NCBI GenBank assembly: GCA_966211525.1
Contig: CBIHOZ010000007.1
Span: 22,181-86,180, forward strand
Origin: Ohtaekwangia sp966211525
GTDB taxonomy: Bacteria > Bacteroidota > Bacteroidia > Cytophagales > Cyclobacteriaceae
Direction: 5' to 3'
DNA length: 64,000 nt
The stretch's first letter is position 1, and each line of letters begins with the position of its first letter. The notes under the pieces were generated by a model that was given only the letters and a program-made list of their open reading frames with translations, was not told the origin of the DNA and made no database searches. The position numbers were made by a program, and so were the translations under genes. Below, piece after piece: positions 27,651-35,692 of the stretch.

Positions 27651-28517
27651 TCAGATATACTCCGGCAGATTTTTAAGATATACCCCGTAACCACTTTTCT
27701 CCAGTGGTTTCGCAAGCGTGAGCAATTCGTCTTTTGTGATGAAGCCCTGACGGAATGCAACTTCTTCTATACAGCCAATCTTTAAACCCTGACGTTGCTC
27801 GATCGTCTGCACAAAGTTGGAAGCCTGCATGAGTGAATCGAACGTACCAGTATCAAGCCATGCTGTACCGCGACTCATCGGTGCTACGGTAAGTTTACCT
27901 CTCTTCAGGTATACATTGTTCACATCTGTTATTTCCAGTTCTCCGCGAGGACTAGGCTTGAGCTCCTTCGATATTTTAACTACTTCATTATCGTAGAAAT
28001 ATAGTCCGGGTACTGCATAGTTTGATTTAGGCTTTGCCGGCTTCTCTTCGATTGAGATGGCTTTTTTGTTAGCGTCAAACTCTACTACTCCGTAGCGCTC
28101 AGGATCTGTTACGTGATATGCAAATACAACACCTCCATCCGGATTAACATTGGATTGCAAAAGTTTTTGCATACCCGATCCATAGAAGATATTATCACCG
28201 AGGATCAATGCCACTTTATCATTACCTATAAATTTCTCACCAATGATAAAAGCCTGCGCGAGACCTTCCGGCTTAGGTTGAATTTCATAGCTGAATGAGC
28301 ACCCGAGATTTTTACCATCTCCCAAAAGCTTCTGGAACATCGGCATATCGTGTGGTGTAGCGATAATCAGAATTTCACGAATGCCCGCCATCATTAACAC
28401 CGACAATGGATAGTATATCATCGGTTTATCATACAATGGCATAAGTTGCTTACTAACAGCGATCGTTAATGGATACAAACGTGTACCCGAACCTCCTGCT
28501 AAGATTATACCTTTCAT
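27651..28517 (-). CDS. rfbA: Glucose-1-phosphate thymidylyltransferase
   Basis: Makes dTDP-glucose from dTTP and glucose 1-phosphate, the first step to dTDP-6-deoxysugars. The nucleotide-binding motif GGSGTRLYPLT is at residues 8-18 and the metal-binding ALILGDNIFYG near 107. TAWLDTGTFDSLMQA and the RQGLKIGCIEEVA segment are typical of RfbA/RmlA. The 288-aa length is standard. It lies downstream of rfbB across an 87-bp gap that contains a large inverted repeat. Confidence 0.96.
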   Translation of the reverse strand: MKGIILAGGSGTRLYPLTIAVSKQLMPLYDKPMIYYPLSVLMMAGIREILIIATPHDMPMFQKLLGDGKNLGCSFSYEIQPKPEGLAQAFIIGEKFIGNDKVALILGDNIFYGSGMQKLLQSNVNPDGGVVFAYHVTDPERYGVVEFDANKKAISIEEKPAKPKSNYAVPGLYFYDNEVVKISKELKPSPRGELEITDVNNVYLKRGKLTVAPMSRGTAWLDTGTFDSLMQASNFVQTIEQRQGLKIGCIEEVAFRQGFITKDELLTLAKPLEKSGYGVYLKNLPEYI

Positions 28518-28542
28518 TGTGTTTTGGTGTTTAGGTTAGTAC

Positions 28543-28592
28543 GTGTTTACGTTATTGATCTGCACAACGCAGACACGTGCTAACGTAAACAC
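28543..28592. repeat. Nested inverted repeat between rfbB and rfbA
   Basis: Perfect 12-bp arms GTGTTTACGTTA (28543-28554) and TAACGTAAACAC (28581-28592) enclose a second stem TCTGC / GCAGA (28559-28563, 28569-28573) with loop ACAAC. No T-run follows on the minus strand, so a simple terminator is unlikely. Confidence 0.6.
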
Positions 28593-28604
28593 ATACATAC
28601 GTTA

Positions 28605-29663
28605 TTATCGTCCCTGATACATGTTGTTATAGTACTTCAGGTATTCGCCTGAGGTTACGTTGTTGAGCCATGTAGTGTTTGCCAAATACCAGTCAACAGT
28701 TTTTTCGAGGCCAACTTCGAACGTTACATCCGGACGCCAGCCTGTTTCGCTGATAAGTTTGGATGCATCTATAGCGTAACGCAAGTCGTGACCAGGTCTG
28801 TCTTTCACGTGGGTTATCAACTTAGCGGAAGTACCTTCCGCACGGTTGAGTTTTTTATCCATAATGTGACAAAGCAGGTTTACGAGATCAATGTTCTTCC
28901 ACTCGTTGTTTCCACCAATGTTATATACCTCGCCCACTTTTCCTTTATGGAAAATTGCATCGATCGCGCGTGCGTGATCTTCAACAAACAACCAGTCACG
29001 TATATTTTCGCCTTTACCATATACAGGCAGCGGCTTGCTGTTAATGATATTGTTGATCATTAACGGTATAAGCTTTTCAGGAAAGTGAAAAGGTCCGTAG
29101 TTGTTAGAGCAACGGCTTATGATTGTCGGCAATCCAAAGCTGTTATAATATGCACTTACAAAGTGATCGCTACTTGCTTTTGATGCTGAGTATGGTGAAC
29201 GCGGATCAATCGGAGTTTCTTCTGTAAAGAATCCGCCATGTTCTGCTGAACCATATACTTCATCTGTGGAGATGTGGTAAAAACGCTTGTTTTCAAATTT
29301 ACCACTCCACGCGGTTTGAGCTGCACGCAACAAATTGAGTGTACCAATAATGTTTGTATTCGCGAACTCAGTCGGATTATGCAGCGAACGATCTACGTGC
29401 GACTCTGCAGCCAGGTGTACAACACCATCTATATCATGCTTGCTGAATACATTGTTCAGAAATTCTATATCCAGTATATCACCGTGTTCGAAGTGATAAT
29501 TCGATTTCTTCTCAATGTCTTTCAGGTTCTCAAGATTACCTGCATACGTAAGCTTGTCAAGATTGATGATCGTATAATCAGGATACTTGTTAACAAACAA
29601 TCTGACAACGTGCGAGCCTATAAAACCGGCTCCACCGGTGATTAATATTTTTCTTGATGACAT
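28605..29663 (-). CDS. rfbB: dTDP-glucose 4,6-dehydratase
   Basis: NAD-dependent short-chain dehydrogenase that forms dTDP-4-keto-6-deoxyglucose. The Rossmann motif GGAGFIGSHV is at residues 8-17, the Thr-Asp-Glu catalytic triplet shows as HISTDEVYGS, and YSASKASSDH carries the YxxxK pair. The 352-aa length is normal. It lies 11 bp after the UDP-xylose synthase gene. rfbC and rfbD, needed to finish dTDP-rhamnose, are not in the window. Confidence 0.96.
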   Translation of the reverse strand: MSSRKILITGGAGFIGSHVVRLFVNKYPDYTIINLDKLTYAGNLENLKDIEKKSNYHFEHGDILDIEFLNNVFSKHDIDGVVHLAAESHVDRSLHNPTEFANTNIIGTLNLLRAAQTAWSGKFENKRFYHISTDEVYGSAEHGGFFTEETPIDPRSPYSASKASSDHFVSAYYNSFGLPTIISRCSNNYGPFHFPEKLIPLMINNIINSKPLPVYGKGENIRDWLFVEDHARAIDAIFHKGKVGEVYNIGGNNEWKNIDLVNLLCHIMDKKLNRAEGTSAKLITHVKDRPGHDLRYAIDASKLISETGWRPDVTFEVGLEKTVDWYLANTTWLNNVTSGEYLKYYNNMYQGR

Positions 29664-29674
29664 CTGAGAGGGAA

Positions 29675-30664
29675 TTAACGAATATACTTTTCGAAGTTTT
29701 TATGATCACGCTGGTATAGTACTTCCTGTGGCAGCGACTTGAAGTAATCATAGGTAATTTTCAAGCCTTCTGAACGCGAAACCTTCGCTTCCCAACCCAG
29801 TATCTCTCTGGCTTTAGTCGTGTTGGGTTGTCTTTGCTTCGGATCGTCTTGCGGAAGTGGTTTATATACTACCTTCTGCTTGGTGCCTGTCAGTTTTACA
29901 ATTTCCTCGGCAAAATCACGAATAGTGATTTCATCAGGATTGCCAATGTTTACCGGCAAGTGATAGTCAGACATCAACAATCTATATATACCTTCAACCT
30001 GATCGTCTACATAACAGAAAGAACGGGTTTGTGAACCATCACCAAATACCGTAAGATCTTCTCCACGTAACGCCTGACCGATGAATGCAGGCAACACACG
30101 TCCGTCATTGAGGCGCATGCGCGGGCCATACGTATTGAAGATACGCACGATGCGTGTCTCAAGTCCGTGATAGGTATGATACGCCATGGTAATCGCCTCC
30201 TGAAATCGCTTCGCTTCGTCATATACTCCGCGAGGACCAATCGGGTTCACGTTACCATAATACTCTTCAACCTGCGGATGTATTAATGGATCGCCATATA
30301 CTTCTGATGTTGAGGCAACCAGTATTCTCGCTTTCTTAACGCGGGCTAATCCCAGAAGATTATGAGTACCCAACGATCCCACCTTCAAAGTCTGAATTGG
30401 AATTTTCAAATAATCAATCGGACTTGCCGGAGATGCAAAGTGAAGTATATATTTCAACTCTCCCGGTACATGTACAAAGGAAGAAACATCGTGATGATAA
30501 AATTCAAAATCAGGATGTTTGAAAAGATGCTCAATGTTACGAAGATCACCTGTGATCAGGTTATCCATAGCAATAACACTATAGCCTTCTTTAAGAAAAC
30601 GGTCACAGAGGTGAGAACCAAGAAAACCGGCTCCCCCTGTAATTAACACTCTTTCCTTAGCCAT
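29675..30664 (-). CDS. UDP-glucuronate decarboxylase (UDP-xylose synthase) family SDR
   Basis: Extended short-chain dehydrogenase of the UXS type: oxidises UDP-glucuronate at C4, decarboxylates it and yields UDP-xylose. Motifs are GGAGFLGSHLCDRFL, STSEVYGDPLIHPQ and the catalytic YDEAKRFQE, with NTYGPRMRLNDGRVLPAF distinctive for this family. It is 329 aa. Its start overlaps the end of ugd by 8 bp, and Ugd makes its substrate, which strongly supports the assignment. Confidence 0.92.
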   Translation of the reverse strand: MAKERVLITGGAGFLGSHLCDRFLKEGYSVIAMDNLITGDLRNIEHLFKHPDFEFYHHDVSSFVHVPGELKYILHFASPASPIDYLKIPIQTLKVGSLGTHNLLGLARVKKARILVASTSEVYGDPLIHPQVEEYYGNVNPIGPRGVYDEAKRFQEAITMAYHTYHGLETRIVRIFNTYGPRMRLNDGRVLPAFIGQALRGEDLTVFGDGSQTRSFCYVDDQVEGIYRLLMSDYHLPVNIGNPDEITIRDFAEEIVKLTGTKQKVVYKPLPQDDPKQRQPNTTKAREILGWEAKVSRSEGLKITYDYFKSLPQEVLYQRDHKNFEKYIR

Positions 30665-31970
30665 TGATCACCTCTCTTCCTATGCTGTAATATGTATACC
30701 CTTGTTCTTTCATATTCGGTAAATCGTATAAATTTCTTCCATCGAAAATTACTTTGGCTTTTAATGCACGAGAGAGTTTCTCAAAATCAGGCGTGCGGAA
30801 TTCTGGCCATTCTGTCGCTATGAAAATAGCATCTGCACCTTCTGCTGCCTCGTAAGGCGTAGCAAAGTATTGAATCTTATCGCCTAGAAGCTTCTTCACG
30901 TTTTCAATAGCTTCCGGATCGTGAGCTTTTATTGTTACTCCTTCGTTCAATAACTCTTCAATGTTATAGAGTGATGGAGCCTCGCGTATATCATCTGTAT
31001 GAGGTTTAAAAGAAAGACCCCAGAAAGCGATGGTCTTACCTTTAAGATTACCCTTGAAGTAATCTTTTATCTTCTGGATCAATTTTGTTTTCTGATCTGC
31101 ATTTACATCCATTACCGCGTTGAGTATACGGAAGTCGTACTTCACATCAGAGGCTGATTTAGCAAGCGCCTGTACATCCTTGGGGAAGCAGCTTCCACCA
31201 TAACCTATACCTGGAAATAAGAATCTTTTTCCAATACGACTATCGGTACCTACACCTTTACGCACAGCATCAACATCTGCACCTACCAGTTCGCACAAGT
31301 TGGCGATCTCGTTCATGAAGGTAATTTTTGTTGCCAGGAATGAGTTCGCTGCATACTTGGTAAGTTCAGCGGAACGCTCGTCCATAAAAATAATCGGATT
31401 ACCCTGACGTACATAAGGAGCGTAGAGAGCTTCCATGATTTTTCTTGCACGTGCTGAAGTAGTACCAATCACAACACGGTCAGGTTTCATAAAGTCTTCT
31501 ACCGCTACACCTTCACGTAAGAATTCTGGATTTGAAACAACATCGAAATCTACTTTTGCATTCGCAGCTATTTTCTCACGCACTTTATCGGCTGTTCCTA
31601 CTGGTACTGTACTCTTATCAATGATCACGGTATAATCTGATAAAATTGGACCGAGATCTGACGCTACTTTAAGTATATATTTAAGATCGGCAGAACCATC
31701 TTCTCCGGGAGGAGTTGGTAATGCGAGGAAAATGATCTTTGCATCTTTTATACCTTCAGCGAGGTTCGTGGTAAAAAAGAGCCTTCCTTGCTTGATATTC
31801 CGTTCGAAAAGTTGTTCGAGACCAGGTTCATAGATGGTGATTTTTCCATTTTGAAGTTTTTTCACCTTTTCCTGATCAATGTCAACACATGTTACAGTGT
31901 TTCCGGTTTCGGCAAAACAAGTTCCGGTTACGAGACCAACGTAACCTGTTCCAACTACAGCTATTTTCAT
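30657..31970 (-). CDS. ugd: UDP-glucose 6-dehydrogenase
   Basis: Two-step NAD-dependent oxidation of UDP-glucose to UDP-glucuronate. The Rossmann motif GTGYVGLVTG is at residues 7-16, and the catalytic Cys lies in GIGYGGSCFPKDVQAL near residue 260. The family segments VSNPEFLREG and IAFWGLSFKPHTDDIREAPS are present. The 437-aa length is usual. First gene of a minus-strand cluster ugd, UDP-xylose synthase, rfbB, rfbA. It is divergent from acyl-CoA dehydrogenase. Confidence 0.96.
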   Translation of the reverse strand: MKIAVVGTGYVGLVTGTCFAETGNTVTCVDIDQEKVKKLQNGKITIYEPGLEQLFERNIKQGRLFFTTNLAEGIKDAKIIFLALPTPPGEDGSADLKYILKVASDLGPILSDYTVIIDKSTVPVGTADKVREKIAANAKVDFDVVSNPEFLREGVAVEDFMKPDRVVIGTTSARARKIMEALYAPYVRQGNPIIFMDERSAELTKYAANSFLATKITFMNEIANLCELVGADVDAVRKGVGTDSRIGKRFLFPGIGYGGSCFPKDVQALAKSASDVKYDFRILNAVMDVNADQKTKLIQKIKDYFKGNLKGKTIAFWGLSFKPHTDDIREAPSLYNIEELLNEGVTIKAHDPEAIENVKKLLGDKIQYFATPYEAAEGADAIFIATEWPEFRTPDFEKLSRALKAKVIFDGRNLYDLPNMKEQGYTYYSIGREVING

Positions 31971-32082
31971 GAATTAATGGGTTTTTGACCCCGCAAATTA
32001 AGACTTTTAAGCAGATTTGGGGCATGTTTGCGCTACCAGACGTTTAAATTGTGCAGAAGATTTAAATACAACCTAACATTCG

Positions 32083-32114
32083 TTTGCTAATCGCCTCAAG
32101 AGAATGTAACTTTA
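32083..32114 (+). promoter_or_regulatory. Candidate acyl-CoA dehydrogenase promoter
   Basis: TTTG (32083-32086), a 20-nt spacer and TAACTTTA (32107-32114), one base off TAnnTTTG, 30 nt upstream of the ATG. Confidence 0.45.
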
Positions 32115-32144
32115 ACGTTTTCAATACTAACTTTTCTATTCAAC

Positions 32145-33314
32145 ATGGAAGTAGCAACCAGTAGCACTGAATTTATAAGTTTCAATGAAACGGAGAATCA
32201 GCGGATGATCGCGCAAATGGTTCGGGATTTCGGCAACAAAGAAATTGCACCGAACATCATGGCCTGGGATGAAAGCCAGGAATTTCCCGTGCCTCTTTTC
32301 AAAAAAATGGGTGGTCTGGGATTAATGGGGGTACTCGTTCCGGAAGAATTCGGTGGGGCCGGTTTGGGGTATCAGGAGTACATTACTGCTATCATCGAGA
32401 TCGCTCGAATTGACGGATCGATTGGCTTATCGACAGCCGCTCATAATTCGTTATGTACAAACCATATTTTACTTTTCGCCTCTCCAGAACAGAAGAAAAA
32501 ATATTTACCCAAGTTGGCTTCTGGCGATTTTATAGGCGCCTGGGGCTTAACTGAACCCAATACAGGATCTGATGCCGGCAATATGCGCACAGTTGCGGTG
32601 AGAGATGGAGATCACTATATAATCAATGGAGCCAAGAATTTTATCACGCACGGCAAGTCCGGAGACGTTGCGGTTGTTATTGTAAGGACCGGAAAGGTGG
32701 GGGATTCACACGGCATGACTGCTTTCATCCTTGAAAAAGGAACACCCGGATTTACTTCCGGAAAGAAAGAGAACAAGCTTGGCATGCGCGCCTCAGAAAC
32801 TGCCGAGTTAATCTTTACTGATTGCCGGATACATAAATCTCAAATGCTTGGAAAAGAGGGCGATGGATTTGTACAAGCGCTGAAAGTTTTGGATGGAGGC
32901 AGAATCTCCATTGCAGCACTCAGCGTGGGTATTGCGCAGGGAGCATTTGATGCCGCTCTGAAATATTCACAGGAACGTCAGCAGTTCAACCAGTCGATTT
33001 CAAAGTTCCAGGGAATTTCTTTTAAGCTGGCGGATATGGCTACTAAAATTGAAGCAGCTAAATTACTGACATACAGAGCCGGAGATTTAAAGAATCGAGG
33101 AGAGAGCGTAACGAAAGAATCTGCCATGGCCAAACTTTATGCTTCCGAAGTAGCTGTTGATGTTGCCAATGAAGCCGTTCAGATTTTTGGCGGATACGGT
33201 TATATAAAAGACTTTCCAGTAGAGAAATTTTATCGTGATGCGAAGCTCTGTACGATTGGCGAAGGCACTTCGGAGATACAAAAACTGGTTATTTCTCGAG
33301 CTATTTTAAAGTAG
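32145..33314 (+). CDS. Acyl-CoA dehydrogenase
   Basis: FAD enzyme for the first oxidation of fatty-acyl or branched-chain acyl-CoA. The order is an all-alpha N-domain, a beta middle domain with GAWGLTEPNTGSDAGNM (FAD/substrate signature), and a C-terminal helical domain with ERQQFNQSISKFQGISFKLADM. It ends with FGGYGYIKDFPVEKFYRDAK and GEGTSEIQKLVI. The 389-aa length matches short-chain/general ACADs. The chain-length preference cannot be inferred. It stands alone with its own promoter. Confidence 0.94.
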   Translation: MEVATSSTEFISFNETENQRMIAQMVRDFGNKEIAPNIMAWDESQEFPVPLFKKMGGLGLMGVLVPEEFGGAGLGYQEYITAIIEIARIDGSIGLSTAAHNSLCTNHILLFASPEQKKKYLPKLASGDFIGAWGLTEPNTGSDAGNMRTVAVRDGDHYIINGAKNFITHGKSGDVAVVIVRTGKVGDSHGMTAFILEKGTPGFTSGKKENKLGMRASETAELIFTDCRIHKSQMLGKEGDGFVQALKVLDGGRISIAALSVGIAQGAFDAALKYSQERQQFNQSISKFQGISFKLADMATKIEAAKLLTYRAGDLKNRGESVTKESAMAKLYASEVAVDVANEAVQIFGGYGYIKDFPVEKFYRDAKLCTIGEGTSEIQKLVISRAILK

Positions 33315-33316
33315 CG

Positions 33317-33348
33317 TTGGATAATTGATTGATATTCTGTTATCTTTG
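33317..33348 (+). promoter_or_regulatory. rpsU promoter
   Basis: TTG (33317-33319), a 21-nt spacer and TATCTTTG (33341-33348), an exact TAnnTTTG match, 18 nt before the rpsU ATG and directly after the acyl-CoA dehydrogenase stop. Confidence 0.65.
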
Positions 33349-33366
33349 CAGCCCTAAATAAGAAAT

Positions 33367-33564
33367 ATGCTTATCGTTAACGTAAAAGAAAACGAATCAA
33401 TTGACAAGGCGCTGAAGCGTTTCAAGAAGAAGTTTGAGAAAACAGGTATTCTGAAAGAATTGCGTTCACGCACAGCTTTCGAGAAGCCATCTGTTAGACG
33501 CAGAAATGAGATCATCCGCGCAGCTTACCGCGAGTTGCAGAGACGTCAGGACACGAACGCTTAA
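33367..33564 (+). CDS. rpsU: 30S ribosomal protein bS21
   Basis: Small basic ribosomal protein of 65 aa that helps the 30S subunit begin translation. The sequence begins MLIVNVKENESIDKALKRFK and has a basic helical tail (KPSVRRRNEIIRAAYRELQR), as in Bacteroidota bS21. It has its own promoter and is followed by structured DNA and a terminator, so it is probably expressed largely as a single-gene unit. In this phylum bS21 is associated with an occluded anti-Shine-Dalgarno, consistent with the lack of SD sequences here. Confidence 0.96.
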   Translation: MLIVNVKENESIDKALKRFKKKFEKTGILKELRSRTAFEKPSVRRRNEIIRAAYRELQRRQDTNA

Positions 33565-33592
33565 GCCTTACTCGAAGTTTTAAATTCTCTTA

Positions 33593-33643
33593 TTTGTGGA
33601 TAAACCATACGTTTGTCCACAAAATAGAATCATTTTATCCACA
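33593..33643. promoter_or_regulatory. Cluster of three DnaA-box-like sequences
   Basis: TGTGGATAA (33595-33603) is an exact DnaA box on the minus strand, TTGTCCACA (33613-33621) matches 8 of 9, and TTATCCACA (33635-33643) is exact on the plus strand. All fall in 49 bp between rpsU and its terminator. The same bases can form two competing hairpins (33593-33600 with 33616-33623, or 33596-33604 with 33634-33642). Confidence 0.5.
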
Positions 33644-33645
33644 TG

Positions 33646-33682
33646 TCCCCTCTGGGTATTTCCTTGAGGGGATTATTTTTTT
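33646..33682 (+). terminator. rpsU terminator
   Basis: Stem TCCCCTC (33646-33652) / GAGGGGA (33666-33672), then TTATTTTTTT. It would end most rpsU transcription before the recombinase gene. Confidence 0.75.
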
Positions 33683-33730
33683 ACATTGCTATAGATATGG
33701 CACCTCCCTTTCTAATGGAGTGCAGGTAGC

Positions 33731-34612
33731 ATGGTAGATTCTTTTCTCAAATATCTTCAATACGAAAAGCGGGTAAGTACTAATACTATAGCTGCTTATC
33801 AAAATGATCTTGAGCAGTTCACTGCCTTCCTTGCTACGAATTATCCTGAAGACAAAATTGAAGCAGCCGACTATCATTTAGTTCGTGCATGGATAATACA
33901 ATTGGTCGAAGCAAACATTGAAGCTTCATCCGTCAATCGAAAAATTGCCTGTCTTAGAACATTCTATAAATTTCTCCTGCGGCAAGAGGTGATCTCCAAG
34001 GACCCGATGTTTAAAATCAAAGTGCTGAAGGCCCGGAAAAAGTTACCAAGCTTTATAAAAGAAGGAGACATGATTCAGGTTCTCGACAATCAGTCGTTCG
34101 AGAATACATTGGCAGGATGGAGAGAAAAATTGATACTTGAATTGTTTTACGGAACAGGTATCCGTTTGTCAGAATTACTCACGTTAAAAGAAAGAGATGT
34201 CGATCTGAGAAACAGAACTATAAAAGTTCTTGGAAAAAGAAATAAGGAAAGAGTAATCCCATTTACTATAAATCTCGTTTCTATAATTGAAGAGTATAGG
34301 AACGTGAGAAACAAAGAAGTGATAAAAGAAGATCATGGCCTGTTGCTGGTAACGGATAAAGGCGGGCCATGTTACCCGATGATGATCTATAGAACTGTAA
34401 AAGATCATCTTGCACAACGCTCTTCTGCGGAGAAAAAAAGTCCCCATGTATTAAGACATACCTATGCTACACATTTACTCGATAAAGGTGCTGAGATAAA
34501 TGCTGTGAAAGATCTGCTGGGCCACACCAGTCTTGCAGCGACTCAAGTATATACTCACAACTCGATGGAGAAATTGAAAAAAGTATTTGATCAGGCGCAT
34601 CCTAAAGCTTGA
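33731..34612 (+). CDS. xerC: Tyrosine recombinase XerC/XerD
   Basis: Site-specific recombinase that resolves chromosome dimers. An N-terminal SAM-like core-binding domain (residues 1-85) and a C-terminal catalytic domain carry all the active-site residues: R145 (GTGIRLSE), K169 (LGKRNKE), H239 and R242 (HVLRHTYAT), H265 (LLGHTS) and nucleophile Y274 (TQVYTH). The 293-aa length is typical. XerC and XerD cannot be told apart here. The neighbourhood rpsU-xer-hpf is common in Bacteroidota, so this is a housekeeping Xer rather than a mobile-element integrase. Confidence 0.93.
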   Translation: MVDSFLKYLQYEKRVSTNTIAAYQNDLEQFTAFLATNYPEDKIEAADYHLVRAWIIQLVEANIEASSVNRKIACLRTFYKFLLRQEVISKDPMFKIKVLKARKKLPSFIKEGDMIQVLDNQSFENTLAGWREKLILELFYGTGIRLSELLTLKERDVDLRNRTIKVLGKRNKERVIPFTINLVSIIEEYRNVRNKEVIKEDHGLLLVTDKGGPCYPMMIYRTVKDHLAQRSSAEKKSPHVLRHTYATHLLDKGAEINAVKDLLGHTSLAATQVYTHNSMEKLKKVFDQAHPKA

Positions 34613-34732
34613 TTGTAAAGTATAAATAACCCCCACAAAATATATATGAATAAATAACTACATCTGACAATGCGACTGGTCATTACTTACCAGTAACTGT
34701 TTTATTGTTCAACTTTTTAAATTTTTAACACT

Positions 34733-35035
34733 ATGAAGGTACAAGTTCATTCCATTCACTTTGATGCAGACATCAAGCTTATAGACTTTATTCAAAAGAA
34801 ACTTGATAAGCTGGATACGTTCTATAACCGTTTGGTGGATGGCGAAGTATTTCTTCGACTGAATAATGAAGGTATTGAGAACAAAACAGTGGAGATCAAA
34901 TTACGCGTTCCGGGGAGTATGCTTTTCGCTACTGAAAAGGCCCGATCTTTTGAAGCCGCTACCGACATGGCAACGGACGCAATCAGAATGCAGTTAAATA
35001 AATTCAAAACGAAAATTAAAAACGGACGAGTTTAA
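34733..35035 (+). CDS. hpf: Ribosome hibernation-promoting factor (short HPF/RaiA family)
   Basis: 100-aa protein that binds the decoding centre of idle ribosomes. The single HPF/YfiA domain has VHSIHFDADIKLIDFIQKKL, VFLRLNNEG and the conserved basic end ATDMATDAIRMQLNKFKTK. It lacks the C-terminal dimerisation domain of long HPF. A small inverted repeat ACTGGT / ACCAGT (34675-34694) lies in its 120-bp upstream gap. Expression is probably linked to slow growth, as in other bacteria. Confidence 0.92.
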   Translation: MKVQVHSIHFDADIKLIDFIQKKLDKLDTFYNRLVDGEVFLRLNNEGIENKTVEIKLRVPGSMLFATEKARSFEAATDMATDAIRMQLNKFKTKIKNGRV

Positions 35036-35055
35036 CATCCAATTAACCCAAAAAC

Positions 35056-35084
35056 AAAACCGCCTCAAATATTGAGGCGGTTTT
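35056..35084. terminator. Bidirectional terminator after hpf and ompH
   Basis: Perfect 13-bp inverted repeat, arms 35056-35068 and 35072-35084, core CCGCCTCAA / TTGAGGCGG, loop ATA. Flanking A and T runs serve both strands of this convergent pair. Confidence 0.9.
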
Positions 35085-35112
35085 CATTTATATATACTAT
35101 ATATAGAATATA

Positions 35113-35679
35113 TTATTTCTTAGGCTGCGCTGGTGTTGTTGCTGTAGCCGGTTTTGGAGTTACACCTAATTTCTTCAAAACAAGATCAGATATATCCATT
35201 TTCTCATCACCATAGAGGATTACATCAAGACCACCGATCTGCTGATTCAGAATAAATGTAAAGCCGTTCTCCTTCGCTGTATCTTCAATTGCTTTACCAA
35301 CCTTTTTATAAACAGGATCCATTAACTGAGTTTGTTTATTCTGAAGGTTTGTCTGAGCATCTTGCTGAAGCTTCTCTATATTTTGTTGAAGTTGTTGTAA
35401 TTCACGTTCAGTATTTGCACGTACGGCATCTGGCATGGTGTTAGCCTGAATAGCCTGATTGTAGTCCGCCAGTTTTTTCTGGAACTCTTGAACCTTTGTG
35501 TCAATTTGATTTTTAAGCTGTGCCTGCAATGACTTCAAATCAGCATCGATCTGTTTTGAGTCAGGCATCTGACTGAAGATATAATCCACATCTGCATACC
35601 CAATTTTTGCTGCAGCAGTTTGTGCGTAGGATGTAATTACTCCTAATCCCAGCACCACAAGTAAAACGAATTTTCTCAT
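35113..35679 (-). CDS. OmpH/Skp-family periplasmic chaperone (copy 2)
   Basis: Periplasmic holdase for unfolded outer-membrane proteins. A signal peptide (MRKFVLLVVLGLGVITSYAQ) is followed by KIGYADVDYIFSQMPDSKQI, the beta base of Skp, and a long Gln/Lys-rich coiled coil that forms the tentacle. It ends in VILYGDEKMDISDLVLKKLG and a Pro/Ala tail. ATG 35679 (188 aa) is chosen over an upstream start at 35721 that lacks a signal peptide at its N-terminus and would overlap the preceding gene. Last gene of the bamA operon. Confidence 0.92.
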   Translation of the reverse strand: MRKFVLLVVLGLGVITSYAQTAAAKIGYADVDYIFSQMPDSKQIDADLKSLQAQLKNQIDTKVQEFQKKLADYNQAIQANTMPDAVRANTERELQQLQQNIEKLQQDAQTNLQNKQTQLMDPVYKKVGKAIEDTAKENGFTFILNQQIGGLDVILYGDEKMDISDLVLKKLGVTPKPATATTPAQPKK

Positions 35680-35692
35680 TACGGTATTCAAT

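Noticed and set aside
33593..33645. Calling the DnaA-box cluster a replication origin
   Set aside because: dnaA is not nearby, gene directions on the two sides do not diverge, and the site overlaps the transcribed rpsU 3' end. It is kept as a finding rather than an oriC call.
33731..34612. Tyrosine recombinase as a mobile-element integrase
   Set aside because: Its rpsU-hpf neighbourhood and length match the housekeeping Xer recombinase; no attachment sites, cargo or transfer genes are seen.
35036..35112. tRNA genes expected after hpf
   Set aside because: The gap is only 77 bp and is filled by the terminator; no cloverleaf or T-loop sequence is present.
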